Assembly (NCBI RefSeq): GCF_009857535.1 | Contig: NZ_WWCS01000033.1 | Coordinates: 1-32,570 of the forward strand | Length of the DNA stretch: 32,570 bases | Source of the DNA: Duganella margarita | Lineage (GTDB): Bacteria > Pseudomonadota > Gammaproteobacteria > Burkholderiales > Burkholderiaceae_D | Direction of reading: 5' to 3' | Shown here: positions 16,854 through 25,435 of the stretch, piece by piece | Numbering within the stretch: position 1 is the first letter of the stretch | Layout of the letters: each line of letters opens with the position of its first letter | The notes under the pieces: model-generated | Seen by the model: the letters and a program-made list of their open reading frames with translations, nothing else | What the model was told of the DNA's origin: nothing | Database searches by the model: none | Made by a program: the position numbers and the translations under genes

Positions 16854-19800
16854 ATGACCTCTCAAGCATCTGCCGCACCCGCTTCTACCGATCCTAGTCC
16901 GCTGGCCTCGGTCATGGCCATGGCCGTCAAGGGCCAGCTGTCCATCGCTGACCTGTTCGGCGCCACCGCCGTGCTGCAGGACAGCGGCCAGGTGCCCGCC
17001 GCCATCGGCCTGTACCGCGCCTGGATCGAGCACACGCCGTCGCCGCTGATCTACGCCGCCTGCTTCAACCTGGCCGTGGTGCTGTCCAACAGTGGCGACG
17101 ACGCCGGCGCCGAAGCGGTGCTGCGCAAGGCCATCGCCCAGAACCCGCATTTTGTCGAAGCCCGCCTCAACCTCGGCACGCTGCTGGAACGCATCGGCCG
17201 CCCGCTCGACGCGCTGGCCATGTGGCAGTCGATCCTGACCGATCCGATCGAACCGGACATCCAGTCCAACCGCACGCTGTATGTGCAGACCCTGAACAAT
17301 CTCGGCCGCCTGCTGGAAATCCAGAAGCGCTACCCGGAAGCTGAAGCCATGCTGGCCACCAGCCTGCGCGTCGATCCGCAACAGGCCAGTGTGATGACGC
17401 ACTGGGTCCACCTGCGCCAGAAGCAGTGCGAGTGGCCGGTCTACAGCGGCCTGGAGAACGTCTCGGTCGCCACCATGATGGAAGGCACCTCGGCGCTGGC
17501 CATGCTCAGCGCCTCGGCCGATCCGGCCCAGCAGCTGGCTGCCGCCAAGCGCTTCGTCAAGGAAAAAATCAATGCCGCCGTGGCGCCGCTGACCGGCCAG
17601 CACGGCTACGGCCACCCGCGCCTGCGCATCGGCTATCTGTCGTCCGACTTCTGCTCGCACGCGGTCTCGATCCTGACCGCCGAACTGTACGAGCTGCATG
17701 ACCGCAGCAAATTCGAGGTCTATGCCTTCAGCTGGAGCCGCGAGGACGGTTCGCCGATCCGCGCCCGCGTGGTCAAGGCGATGGACCACTACATCCGCAT
17801 CGACAAGATGACCGACGAGCAGGCCGCCCGCACCATCCGCGCCCACGAGATCGATATCCTGATCGACCTGCACGGCCTGACCCTGGGCGCGCGGCCGCAG
17901 ATCATTGCCTACCGCCCGGCCCCGGTGCAGCTGACCTACCTCGGCTTCCCCGGCAGCACCGGCCTGCCCGGCATCGATTACGTGATCGCCGACGAATTCC
18001 TGATCACCAAGGAGATGGAGCCGTTCTTCACCGAGAAGCCGCTGCACCTGCCGGACTGCTTCCAGATCAACGACCGCCAGCGCGCCATTGCGCCGACGCC
18101 GACCCGCGCCTCGGTCAACCTGCCGGACGATGCGTTTGTGTTCTGCTCGTTCAACAACAATTTCAAGTTCACGCCCGAGCTGTTCAGCGTCTGGATGAAC
18201 ATCCTGCGCCGCGTGCCGGATGCGGTGCTGTGGCTGGTGGCCGACCATCCGGAAGTGCGCGAGAACCTGTACCGCCACACCGAAGAAGCCGGCATCGACC
18301 GCAACCGCATCATCTTCAACGGCCGCGCGGTGCCGGCCGAGTACCTGGCGCGCTACCAGCTGGCCGACCTGTTCCTCGACACCTTCCCGTTCAACGCCGG
18401 CACCACCGCCAGCGACGCCCTGTGGGCCGGCCTGCCGCTGCTCACCTGCGCCGGCCAGACCTTCGCCTCGCGCATGGCCGGCAGCCTGCTGCGCGCGGTC
18501 GACCTGCCGCAACTGATCACCTACAGCTTTGCCGAGTACGAAGACAAGGCCGTCGAGCTGGCCAGTAATCCGCAGCGCATCGCCGCCATGAAGCGCCAGC
18601 TGCAGGCCAACCGCCTGACCTGCGCGCTGTTCGACAGCCCGCGCTTCGTGCGCAATCTGGAAGCGGCGCTGCAAAAAGTCGCCAAGCCGGCGGCGCCGCG
18701 GCTGCCGGCGCCGGCACATGCGGTGCGCCCCGCGGCCGACCCGGCGGCGCCTGCCACCGCAGCGCGCATCGACCAGATCCCGATCGTCACCGTGTCGTAC
18801 AACGCGCCCGACCTGATCGAGGCGCTACTGCGCACGCTGCGCCAGTTCTACACCAACCGCGTGTACATCATCGACGGCTCGAATCCGGACGTGGCGGAGC
18901 AGATCCGGACCATCGCCGCGCGCCACGACAACGTCGAGTTCATCGCATTTGGCTACAATATTCACCACGGCCCCGGTATGGCCTGGGCCATCCGCCACCT
19001 GGGCCTGGCCGGCGAAGTGCTGTTCCTCGACTCCGACGTCGAAATCCTGCAGGGCGGCTTCCTGGAATCGCTGCACAACCAGCTACGCCCCGAGATGTAT
19101 GGCGTCGGCAACCTGCACCAGGTCAACCGCCTGGGCTATGATCAGGATGACGGCGCCGTGCGCTACCTGCACCCGGCCTGCATGCTGACCAATATCGAGG
19201 TGGTGCGCCAGTGGCCGATGCCGATCAAGCACGGCGCGCCGATGATCGCCACCATGCTGGCGATCCATGATGCCGGCGCCCACCAGCTGATCGCCGGGGT
19301 CGACTGGGTGGCGCAGGACTTCGCCAGCCGGCCCACCCAGCGCCACTACATCAAGCACGACTGGCAGGGCACGGTGATCCGCACCGGCGGCTACCATTAC
19401 GACATGCCCAGCGCCGACACCACGGTCAACACCGCGCTGCTGCAGTTCCTGCCGCCGGCGGCGCGCAAGATCGTCGAGCTGCATTGCCGCAGCGGCGCCT
19501 TCGCCAAGGCCTACAAGGCCAACAACGCCGTGGTCGACTACACCGGCATCGAAGCCGACCCGGTGGCAGCGCAGCTGGCGCGCCCGCATTGCGACTTCGT
19601 GTTCAACGTCGACCTTGAGCACGCGGACTCGGCGCTGTGGGACCACGTGCGCGGCGCCGACGTCTGGGTCCTCGACGAGGCCCTGGAAATGCTCGATGAC
19701 CCGTGGAGCATGCTGCAAAAAATTCGTGCCAGCCTGCGCCCCGGGGCCCAGGTGGTGGCCTCGCTCCGCAACTTCCAGCACTGGGGCGTGCAGGCCCGCC

Positions 19801-20063
19801 TGAATGCCGGCGACCTGCGTTACGGCCCCGGCGGCCTGGCCAAATCGGCCAAGCGGGTGTTTACCCGCGGCGCCATGCTGGAGCTGTTCCAGCAGGCCGG
19901 CTTCCAGATCAGCGGCGGCGGCGCCCAGATCCTCGACGAACCGAGCCGGGAAAAATACCTGCCGGCGATCCGCGCGATGGCCAGCGCCAGCGGCCTTGAT
20001 CCGGCCCAGGCGGTCGAGGACGCCCTGGCCACACACTACCTCCTCGTCGGCGTCGCCGTTTGA
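16854..20063 (+). CDS. Fused TPR/GT41 O-GlcNAc-transferase-like, GT-A-like and methyltransferase-like protein
   Basis: A 1069-residue cytoplasmic-looking protein. Residues about 35-195 are TPR-like helices. About 250-620 is a GT41 (OGT/SPINDLY) catalytic region: RIGYLSSDFCSHAVS with the conserved His, FNNNFKFTPELFSVW with the conserved Lys, and LDTFPFNAGTTASDALWAG. About 640-860 is a GT-A-like domain starting IPIVTVSYN with a DxD-type LDSDVE near 724. About 870-1050 resembles a SAM methyltransferase (IVELHCRSGAFAKAY), with a poor glycine loop, so activity is uncertain. GT41 enzymes transfer sugars from nucleotide donors to Ser/Thr or Asn of proteins; the adjacent Ser/Thr-rich repeat protein is the obvious candidate acceptor (inference). 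The frame is open to 16659, but that extension overlaps the giant gene and has no domain, so the ATG at 16854 is preferred. Confidence 0.85.
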   Translation: MTSQASAAPASTDPSPLASVMAMAVKGQLSIADLFGATAVLQDSGQVPAAIGLYRAWIEHTPSPLIYAACFNLAVVLSNSGDDAGAEAVLRKAIAQNPHFVEARLNLGTLLERIGRPLDALAMWQSILTDPIEPDIQSNRTLYVQTLNNLGRLLEIQKRYPEAEAMLATSLRVDPQQASVMTHWVHLRQKQCEWPVYSGLENVSVATMMEGTSALAMLSASADPAQQLAAAKRFVKEKINAAVAPLTGQHGYGHPRLRIGYLSSDFCSHAVSILTAELYELHDRSKFEVYAFSWSREDGSPIRARVVKAMDHYIRIDKMTDEQAARTIRAHEIDILIDLHGLTLGARPQIIAYRPAPVQLTYLGFPGSTGLPGIDYVIADEFLITKEMEPFFTEKPLHLPDCFQINDRQRAIAPTPTRASVNLPDDAFVFCSFNNNFKFTPELFSVWMNILRRVPDAVLWLVADHPEVRENLYRHTEEAGIDRNRIIFNGRAVPAEYLARYQLADLFLDTFPFNAGTTASDALWAGLPLLTCAGQTFASRMAGSLLRAVDLPQLITYSFAEYEDKAVELASNPQRIAAMKRQLQANRLTCALFDSPRFVRNLEAALQKVAKPAAPRLPAPAHAVRPAADPAAPATAARIDQIPIVTVSYNAPDLIEALLRTLRQFYTNRVYIIDGSNPDVAEQIRTIAARHDNVEFIAFGYNIHHGPGMAWAIRHLGLAGEVLFLDSDVEILQGGFLESLHNQLRPEMYGVGNLHQVNRLGYDQDDGAVRYLHPACMLTNIEVVRQWPMPIKHGAPMIATMLAIHDAGAHQLIAGVDWVAQDFASRPTQRHYIKHDWQGTVIRTGGYHYDMPSADTTVNTALLQFLPPAARKIVELHCRSGAFAKAYKANNAVVDYTGIEADPVAAQLARPHCDFVFNVDLEHADSALWDHVRGADVWVLDEALEMLDDPWSMLQKIRASLRPGAQVVASLRNFQHWGVQARLNAGDLRYGPGGLAKSAKRVFTRGAMLELFQQAGFQISGGGAQILDEPSREKYLPAIRAMASASGLDPAQAVEDALATHYLLVGVAV

Positions 20064-20098
20064 CCCGCCGTGCCGCCCAACGCCCCCCGCTCCCTGCC

Positions 20099-21427
20099 AT
20101 GACCACCATGCCCGTCGACCGCATTCCCATCATTTCCGTGTCCTACAACTCGGCCGAACTGATCGACGAGCTGCTGGCCTCGGTGCGCGCGCACTACGCC
20201 AACCCGATCACCATCATCGATGGCTCCGACAGCGATCACTACCGCGCCATTGAGGCGGTCTGCGCCCGTTACGCCGACGTCGCCTTTATCCACTTCGACT
20301 ACAACATCCACCACGGCCCCGGCATGGCCTGGGCGTTCCAGAACCTCGACCTGCACGGCCCGGTGCTGGTGCTGGACTCGGACGTGGTGGTGCTGAACGG
20401 CGGCTTCATCGAATCGATGCTGACCCAGCTGCGGCCCGGCATGTATGGGGTCGGCTATACCAACTACGTCAACGAGGGCGGCTTCGATGTCGATTACGTC
20501 GACGGTGCGGTGCGCTATCTGCACCCGGCCTGCATGTTGATCAATATCGAGGTGGTGCGGCAGTGGCCGATGCCAACCCGCCACGGCGCGCCGATGACGG
20601 CGCCGATGTTGGCACTGCACCGCGCCGGCATGGAGCGGTTGATCGACGGCGTGGCCTGGCTCAAGGAAGACTTCAAGGTCGACGGCGTCAACCACTACCT
20701 GCGCCACGACTGGCAGGGCACGGTCAAACGGGTCGGCAGCTATCATCTGGACGACTGGGAGCAGGCGGCGCGCGAAGCGGCCAGCCTGCGCCTGCACATC
20801 CAGACCCTGTTGCCGGCGCGGCTAGAGCGGGTCGTCGAGATCGGCGCCAGCGATGGCGCGCTGGCGCGTGCAGTGAAAGGGCGCCATCCGCATTGTGACT
20901 ACACCGCGATCGGCATCGACCCGCACCAGCGCGATCAGCGCAAAGGCGCTTGCAACCATGTTCTCAACGAGGACGTCGATGCACTGGGCGACGATTTTTT
21001 CCGCCCCTATGCCGGCGTCGATTGCTGGGTGCTCGATCAGGTGCTGGAGCGGGTAGCTCATCCGGAGCGCCTGCTACAGCGCCTGCGCAAGGTGATGGCA
21101 GCGGGCAGCAGCATCGTGGCGGTGGTGCCGAATGCGCAGCACTGGAGCCTGCAGACTCGGCTCTGCGCCGGCGACCTGCGCTACGCCGAAACGGGGTTGC
21201 TCGCGGCCGGCCAACGCCGTCTGTTCAGCCGTAGCACGCTGTTCGCCCTATTCCAGCAAAGCGGCTTCGCGGTCGCGCAGGGACTGCAGATGCTCGACCA
21301 TCCCCTGCAAAACGAGGCGGTCATGGCCGCCCTGCGGCAACTCGCGCTCAGCGTCGGCGCCGATCCGGATCTGGCCATCACCGATGCGCATCCTACCGCC
21401 TACATCCTCCAGGCGATCCCCAACTGA
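20099..21427 (+). CDS. GT-A-like glycosyltransferase fused to methyltransferase-like domain (paralogue of the preceding gene's C-terminal half)
   Basis: A 442-residue protein. Residues about 5-215 form a GT-A-like domain (IPIISVSYN start, DxD at D93-S94-D95). About 225-430 form a SAM-methyltransferase-like domain (VVEIGASDGALARAV, closer to a true glycine-rich loop than in the preceding gene, and VLDQVLERVAHPE). It is clearly paralogous to residues 640-1060 of the 1069-residue neighbour: both share NIHHGPGMAWA, DGAVRYLHPACML, NIEVVRQWPMP and HDWQGTV. It follows that gene by 35 bases, so translation from one mRNA is likely. A TTG at 20060 overlapping the upstream stop is a possible but less likely start. 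It probably extends or methylates the glycan begun by the GT41 enzyme (inference). Confidence 0.8.
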   Translation: MTTMPVDRIPIISVSYNSAELIDELLASVRAHYANPITIIDGSDSDHYRAIEAVCARYADVAFIHFDYNIHHGPGMAWAFQNLDLHGPVLVLDSDVVVLNGGFIESMLTQLRPGMYGVGYTNYVNEGGFDVDYVDGAVRYLHPACMLINIEVVRQWPMPTRHGAPMTAPMLALHRAGMERLIDGVAWLKEDFKVDGVNHYLRHDWQGTVKRVGSYHLDDWEQAAREAASLRLHIQTLLPARLERVVEIGASDGALARAVKGRHPHCDYTAIGIDPHQRDQRKGACNHVLNEDVDALGDDFFRPYAGVDCWVLDQVLERVAHPERLLQRLRKVMAAGSSIVAVVPNAQHWSLQTRLCAGDLRYAETGLLAAGQRRLFSRSTLFALFQQSGFAVAQGLQMLDHPLQNEAVMAALRQLALSVGADPDLAITDAHPTAYILQAIPN

Positions 21428-21456
21428 TACCCTTGCCCTGACTGCCCCTACTTATC

Positions 21457-22257
21457 ATGACAACCCTCCCTTTTTTCTCCGTGATCGTGCCGACCCACAA
21501 ACGCGCCATCCTGCTGCGCCGCGCGCTGGCCTCGATCAAGTCGCAAATCTGCCCGGTCGGCTGTGAAGTCATCGTCATCTCCGACGCCGCCGATAGCGCC
21601 ACCGACGCGGTCTGCGCCGAACTGCTCGGCAAGACGGATATGTACCTGCGCCGCAATGGCGAGGCCGGCCCGTCCGCCAGCCGCAATCTCGGCCTGTCGC
21701 TGGTCAAAGGCCGCTACGTGCTGTTTCTCGACGATGACGATGCCTGGCATCCCGGTTGTTTGGCACAGTTGCACGCGCAGCCGCATGTGCAGCTGAGCAT
21801 GCCCGTGTATTTCAACTGCACGGTGGCCACCGAGCGCCGCCTGGCGCAGGGCCCGGAACTGGTGTCCGAGCTCGAACTGACTTTGCAGCAGGGCCTCACA
21901 GCGGAAGTCTATGTCAAGAACCAGGTCCACATGTCCTGCTTCGCTTTCCCCCGGCAATTGCTGCAGGGCCTCGAGTTTGATCCGTTCATGCGCGCCTATG
22001 AAGACTGGGATTATCTGCTGTCGGTGTTTGACCGCGCCATGCCGGTCCACGTGCCATTGCTCGGCTCGCGCGTCTTCGAGGTCGCCGACGAGACCACGGA
22101 TCGCCGCGGCAGCAGCCAGCAGGCCACCGATTTCAACGCCGTGCTCGACTATCTGTATGTCTACCGGCGCCATCCTGCGCCGACGCCCGAACTGCGCCAA
22201 CTGCGGGCGGCACTGCTCGGTGGAGCCGGGCTGCCAATCGCGCCGAGTTTCTTGTAA
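21457..22257 (+). CDS. Family 2 glycosyltransferase
   Basis: A 266-residue GT2 enzyme with a GT-A fold: FFSVIVPTHKRAILL at the N-terminus, GPSASRNLGL, and the metal/nucleotide-sugar DxD region YVLFLDDDDAWH (D92-D95). There are no membrane segments, so it is a soluble cytoplasmic transferase using a nucleotide sugar. Donor and acceptor cannot be told from the sequence. It lies 29 bases after the GT/methyltransferase gene and is the last gene of the plus-strand glycosylation run. Confidence 0.88.
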   Translation: MTTLPFFSVIVPTHKRAILLRRALASIKSQICPVGCEVIVISDAADSATDAVCAELLGKTDMYLRRNGEAGPSASRNLGLSLVKGRYVLFLDDDDAWHPGCLAQLHAQPHVQLSMPVYFNCTVATERRLAQGPELVSELELTLQQGLTAEVYVKNQVHMSCFAFPRQLLQGLEFDPFMRAYEDWDYLLSVFDRAMPVHVPLLGSRVFEVADETTDRRGSSQQATDFNAVLDYLYVYRRHPAPTPELRQLRAALLGGAGLPIAPSFL

Positions 22258-22756
22258 AGGCATGCTCGGCGGCCAAACCACAATCTAGCTTGTCAACCAA
22301 CGCGATGCTCAGCAGGCTAATCTGCACGCATGCCTGACATCAAGTACCGCGTAACAGTCGGGCGGACTCGGGCGGTCGCGCGCGTCGTAAGTGGACGCTC
22401 CTGCAGAGTGAGCTGCGGTTTTTCAGATTGAGGACGGGTTTAGCGACGATGTGATCGGATCGGTGCGTTTCGTCGTAGCTGGCGCGACTGTTTTACGCGT
22501 GATGGCTGCGCTTTCGCAGGCTTCAAGACCGGCCCCGCCAGACGCGGCGCGCGATCTGCACCGGCACCGCCATCCCAGCCGGGCCTTTTTTTGGTCCTGC
22601 GATTCGGCCAGTGCCCCCATTGTTGGCGCACGCCAGCGCAGCGATCTGCCCTCTGCGGCGCGCTATGATGCGGAGGCTTGCTTGCCGCAGACCGCCGACG
22701 CCGAGCATGGCGCGCGCAGCGTCGCTGTGGCCGATTCGCATCCGTCCGCAGCCACA
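22258..22756. other. 499-base stretch with no supported gene
   Basis: This lies between the GT2 stop and the FdtD-like stop, two convergent genes. It contains only short frames with protein-unlike composition, a run of seven T at about 22586-22592, and no convincing terminator, tRNA or terminal inverted repeats. It reads like decayed sequence, possibly an eroded gene or insertion, but I cannot identify a source. Confidence 0.5.
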
Positions 22757-23641
22757 CTAGCTAGGCTGCTGCAGTTTCGACTGCGCCAGCACGGCGTTGA
22801 ATTCGCGGTAGTCGCGGATGTAATCGCTGTCGTCATAAAATTCCGAAGCAAACACCAGCAGCACCGCATCGGCCGAATATTTGTATTGCACGCCCCAGGT
22901 CAGCGGCGGCAGGTAAATGCCCATATCGGCCGATTCCAGCAGCACTTCGCAACGCGTCTCGCCGTCATCCACCATCACCGCGCAGCTGCCCTTCACGCAC
23001 ACCAGGAACTGGTGGCAGCGGTGGTGCGCATGCTCGCCGCGCGTCTTGTCGCTCGGCACATTCATCACCAGGAAATACCGCTTCGGCTGGAACGGGATAT
23101 CGTTGAGGAACTCGCCGACCGACAGGTCGCCGCGCGGATCGTTCAGGTATTTGAAGCGGTGCAGCGTCACGCCGCCCACGCCCAGCACCACCGTCGACGG
23201 CGTGGCCGGGAAGCGCGCCTGGCGGTACCAGCCGACGTTGTCGTCCGGCGTCAGCTTTTCCACGTAGCCGGTGATGCGCGCCGGCGTGCCGGACACGATC
23301 GCGTAGGCCGGCACGTTCTGCGCCACCGTGGCGCCCGGCTCGACGCGCGCGCCGGTGCCGATGTTCACGCCGGCCAGCAAGGTGGCGCCGGCGCCGATCT
23401 CGCAGCGGTCTTCCAGCACGATGCCGCAGTCGCCGCCGCCTACCGCCGGCGCCAGCGTCACGCCGGGGCCGACAATCACGCCGGCGCCGAGCTGCGCGCC
23501 GGGCCACAGCTGGGTCATGCCATGCACCACGCTGTCGTCGCCGACGCTGGCGCCCAGGTAGACCTTCACATAGTCGCCCAGGCGCGCGGTGGCGCTGACG
23601 CGCGCACCGGCTTGCACAATGGCTGTCTCTGCTAACTGCAT
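22757..23641 (-). CDS. Bifunctional dTDP-4-keto-6-deoxyhexose 3,4-ketoisomerase / acyltransferase (FdtD/WxcM-like)
   Basis: A 294-residue two-domain protein. Residues about 1-125 are a left-handed beta-helix acyltransferase (hexapeptide turns such as IGAGATLLAGVNIGTGARV, ending VSGTPARITGYV). About 150-285 are a cupin ketoisomerase with the diagnostic R-G-E-H-A-H (201-206) and HQFLVCVKGS. Proteins of this layout isomerise dTDP-4-keto-6-deoxyglucose to the 3-keto sugar and N-acetylate the later 3-amino sugar (family knowledge, e.g. Shewanella FdtD). The product would be dTDP-Fuc3NAc or dTDP-Qui3NAc; which one cannot be told by eye. A GGAGAG site stands 5 bases before the ATG. It is divergent from the aminotransferase gene with which it should work. 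Confidence 0.88.
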   Translation of the reverse strand: MQLAETAIVQAGARVSATARLGDYVKVYLGASVGDDSVVHGMTQLWPGAQLGAGVIVGPGVTLAPAVGGGDCGIVLEDRCEIGAGATLLAGVNIGTGARVEPGATVAQNVPAYAIVSGTPARITGYVEKLTPDDNVGWYRQARFPATPSTVVLGVGGVTLHRFKYLNDPRGDLSVGEFLNDIPFQPKRYFLVMNVPSDKTRGEHAHHRCHQFLVCVKGSCAVMVDDGETRCEVLLESADMGIYLPPLTWGVQYKYSADAVLLVFASEFYDDSDYIRDYREFNAVLAQSKLQQPS

Positions 23642-23733
23642 AACTTCTCTCCGTCTGTCTGGTGTGCTGGATCATCGGCAAGCTCTCCTGCCGGACAAGT
23701 TTCACAGTATCACAGCAGGCCGTTGTCCGCCAC

Positions 23734-23761
23734 TTGCAGGGCCAAGAGGGACTTGTACTAT
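23734..23761 (+). promoter_or_regulatory. Weak candidate promoter for the aminotransferase gene
   Basis: TTGCAG (23734-23739) and TACTAT (23756-23761), 16 bases apart, lie in the 192-base divergent region between the FdtD-like and FdtB-like genes. The match to consensus is poor, and no other better candidate is visible for the plus strand. Confidence 0.22.
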
Positions 23762-23833
23762 TGTGTCCGGCGCGTAAATCGGCCATCATGCTTGGCATAA
23801 CCAACCTCTCTCCGCATTTCCCACAGGCCTATC

Positions 23834-24949
23834 ATGAGCGTCCCTCAAAAAGTTCCCTTTCTCGATCTCAAAGCCATCAACCTGCAACAGGAAGCGGCCC
23901 TGCAGCAAGCGTTTGCGCGCGTGCTCAATTCCGGCTGGTACATCCTGGGCAGCGAAGTGGCGCAGTTTGAGGCCGCCTTTGCCGCCTACTGCGGCAGCAG
24001 CAGCGCGATCGGCGTTGCCAACGGCCTGGACGCCATCTTCCTGCTGCTGAAAGCCTACGGCATCGGGCCCGGCGACGAGGTCATCGTGCCGAGCAATACC
24101 TACATCGCCACCTGGCTGGCGGTCAGCCATTGCGGCGCCACGCCGGTGCCGGTCGAGCCGGTCGAGTCGACCTACAACCTGGATCCGGCGCTGATCGAGG
24201 CCGCCATCACGCCGCGCACCCGCGCCATCATCGCGGTGCACCTGTACGGCCAGCCGGCCGACATGGCCGGCATCAACGCGGTGGCGCAGCGCCACGGCCT
24301 GAAAGTGATCGAGGATGCGGCCCAGGCCCACGGCGCCCGCGCCCACGGCGTGCGCACCGGTCACCTGGGCGACGGCGCCGCCTTCAGCTTCTACCCGGGC
24401 AAAAACCTCGGCGCCCTGGGCGACGGCGGCGCCATCACCACCGACGACGCCGACACCGCGCACGCGCTGCGCGTGCTGCGCAACTACGGCTCGCAACAGA
24501 AGTACCGCAACGAACGCCAGGGCTACAATTCGCGCCTGGATGAACTGCAAGCAGCCTTGCTCAGCGTCAAGCTGACCACGCTCGACCAGTTCAACCAGCA
24601 ACGCGCCGCGATTGCCGCGATCTACCAGAAAGAACTGGCTGGCGTGCCGGACCTGGTGCTGCCGCAAGTGCCGGACTGGGCCGATCCGGTGTGGCACGTG
24701 TACGCCGTGCGCCATCCGCAGCGCGACCGCCTGGCCGAACAACTGGCCGAGCGCGGCATCGGCACCATCGTCCACTATCCGGTGGCGCCGCATCTGCAGC
24801 CGGCGTACGCCGAATTGGGCTTGAAGGAAGGCCGGTTCCCGATCTCCGAAGCGATCCACCGCGAGGTGCTGAGCCTGCCGATGGGGCCGACCATGACGGC
24901 CGACGACGCCGCCCAAGTGGTGGAAGCCGTGCATGCGATCCTGCGCTAA
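23834..24949 (+). CDS. dTDP-3-keto-6-deoxyhexose aminotransferase (FdtB/QdtB-like, DegT/DnrJ/EryC1 family)
   Basis: A 371-residue PLP-dependent sugar aminotransferase. VPFLDLKAIN at the N-terminus, the PSNTYIATWLAV segment, EDAAQAHGA (D161 contacts PLP) and FSFYPGKNLGALGDGG with the Schiff-base lysine K190 are all typical of the family. FdtB/QdtB enzymes use glutamate to aminate C-3 of the keto sugar produced by the cupin ketoisomerase, giving dTDP-3-amino-3,6-dideoxyhexose. The neighbouring FdtD-like gene and the acyltransferase downstream support this over other sugar aminotransferase roles. No rmlA or rmlB is present, so dTDP-4-keto-6-deoxyglucose must come from genes elsewhere. Confidence 0.9.
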   Translation: MSVPQKVPFLDLKAINLQQEAALQQAFARVLNSGWYILGSEVAQFEAAFAAYCGSSSAIGVANGLDAIFLLLKAYGIGPGDEVIVPSNTYIATWLAVSHCGATPVPVEPVESTYNLDPALIEAAITPRTRAIIAVHLYGQPADMAGINAVAQRHGLKVIEDAAQAHGARAHGVRTGHLGDGAAFSFYPGKNLGALGDGGAITTDDADTAHALRVLRNYGSQQKYRNERQGYNSRLDELQAALLSVKLTTLDQFNQQRAAIAAIYQKELAGVPDLVLPQVPDWADPVWHVYAVRHPQRDRLAEQLAERGIGTIVHYPVAPHLQPAYAELGLKEGRFPISEAIHREVLSLPMGPTMTADDAAQVVEAVHAILR

Positions 24950-24958
24950 GGAGTGGCC

Positions 24959-25435
24959 ATGAGCAATATCCATGCGTTGTCCGACGTGCAGTCGGCCACC
25001 ATCGGCGCCAGCACGCGGGTATGGCAGTTCACCGTGATCCTGCAAGGCGCGCAGATCGGCGAGGGCTGCAACATCAACGCCCACTGCTTCATCGAAAATG
25101 ACGTGGTGGTCGGCGACAATGTAACCGTCAAGTGCGGCAACTATCTGTGGGACGGACTGCGCGTCGGCGCCGGTGTGTTCATCGGCCCGAATGTGACCTT
25201 CACCAACGATAAGTTCCCACGGTCCAAGCAATATCCGGACGGCTTCCCGCAGACGGTGCTGGAGCCGGGCGCCTCAATCGGCGGCGGCGCCACCATTCTG
25301 CCGGGCCTGACGATCGGCGCCGGCGCCATGGTCGGCGCGGGGGCGGTGGTGACCCGTTCGGTGCCACCGCTGGCGGTGGTGGCCGGCAATCCAGCGCGCA
25401 TCCTGCGCTACCTGGAAGCCGGCGAAGCAAACTAA
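24959..25435 (+). CDS. Hexapeptide-repeat acyltransferase, QdtC/FdtC/WbbJ-like
   Basis: A 158-residue left-handed beta-helix protein. Hexapeptide turns start near residue 15 (ATIGAS) and continue through IGGGATILPGLTIGAG. The segment LWDGLRVGAGVFIGPNVTF followed by TNDKFPRSK is typical of dTDP-3-amino-sugar N-acetyltransferases. It starts 9 bases after the aminotransferase stop with an AAGGAG site 5 bases before the ATG, so the two are co-translated. It probably acetylates the 3-amino sugar using acetyl-CoA. The FdtD-like protein already carries an acyltransferase domain, so one of the two may use another acyl group or another sugar. Confidence 0.85.
   Translation: MSNIHALSDVQSATIGASTRVWQFTVILQGAQIGEGCNINAHCFIENDVVVGDNVTVKCGNYLWDGLRVGAGVFIGPNVTFTNDKFPRSKQYPDGFPQTVLEPGASIGGGATILPGLTIGAGAMVGAGAVVTRSVPPLAVVAGNPARILRYLEAGEAN

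Noticed and set aside
22423..22757. Short minus-strand frames in the gap after the GT2 gene as possible genes
   Set aside because: They overlap each other in different frames, have skewed composition and no recognisable motif or ribosome site.
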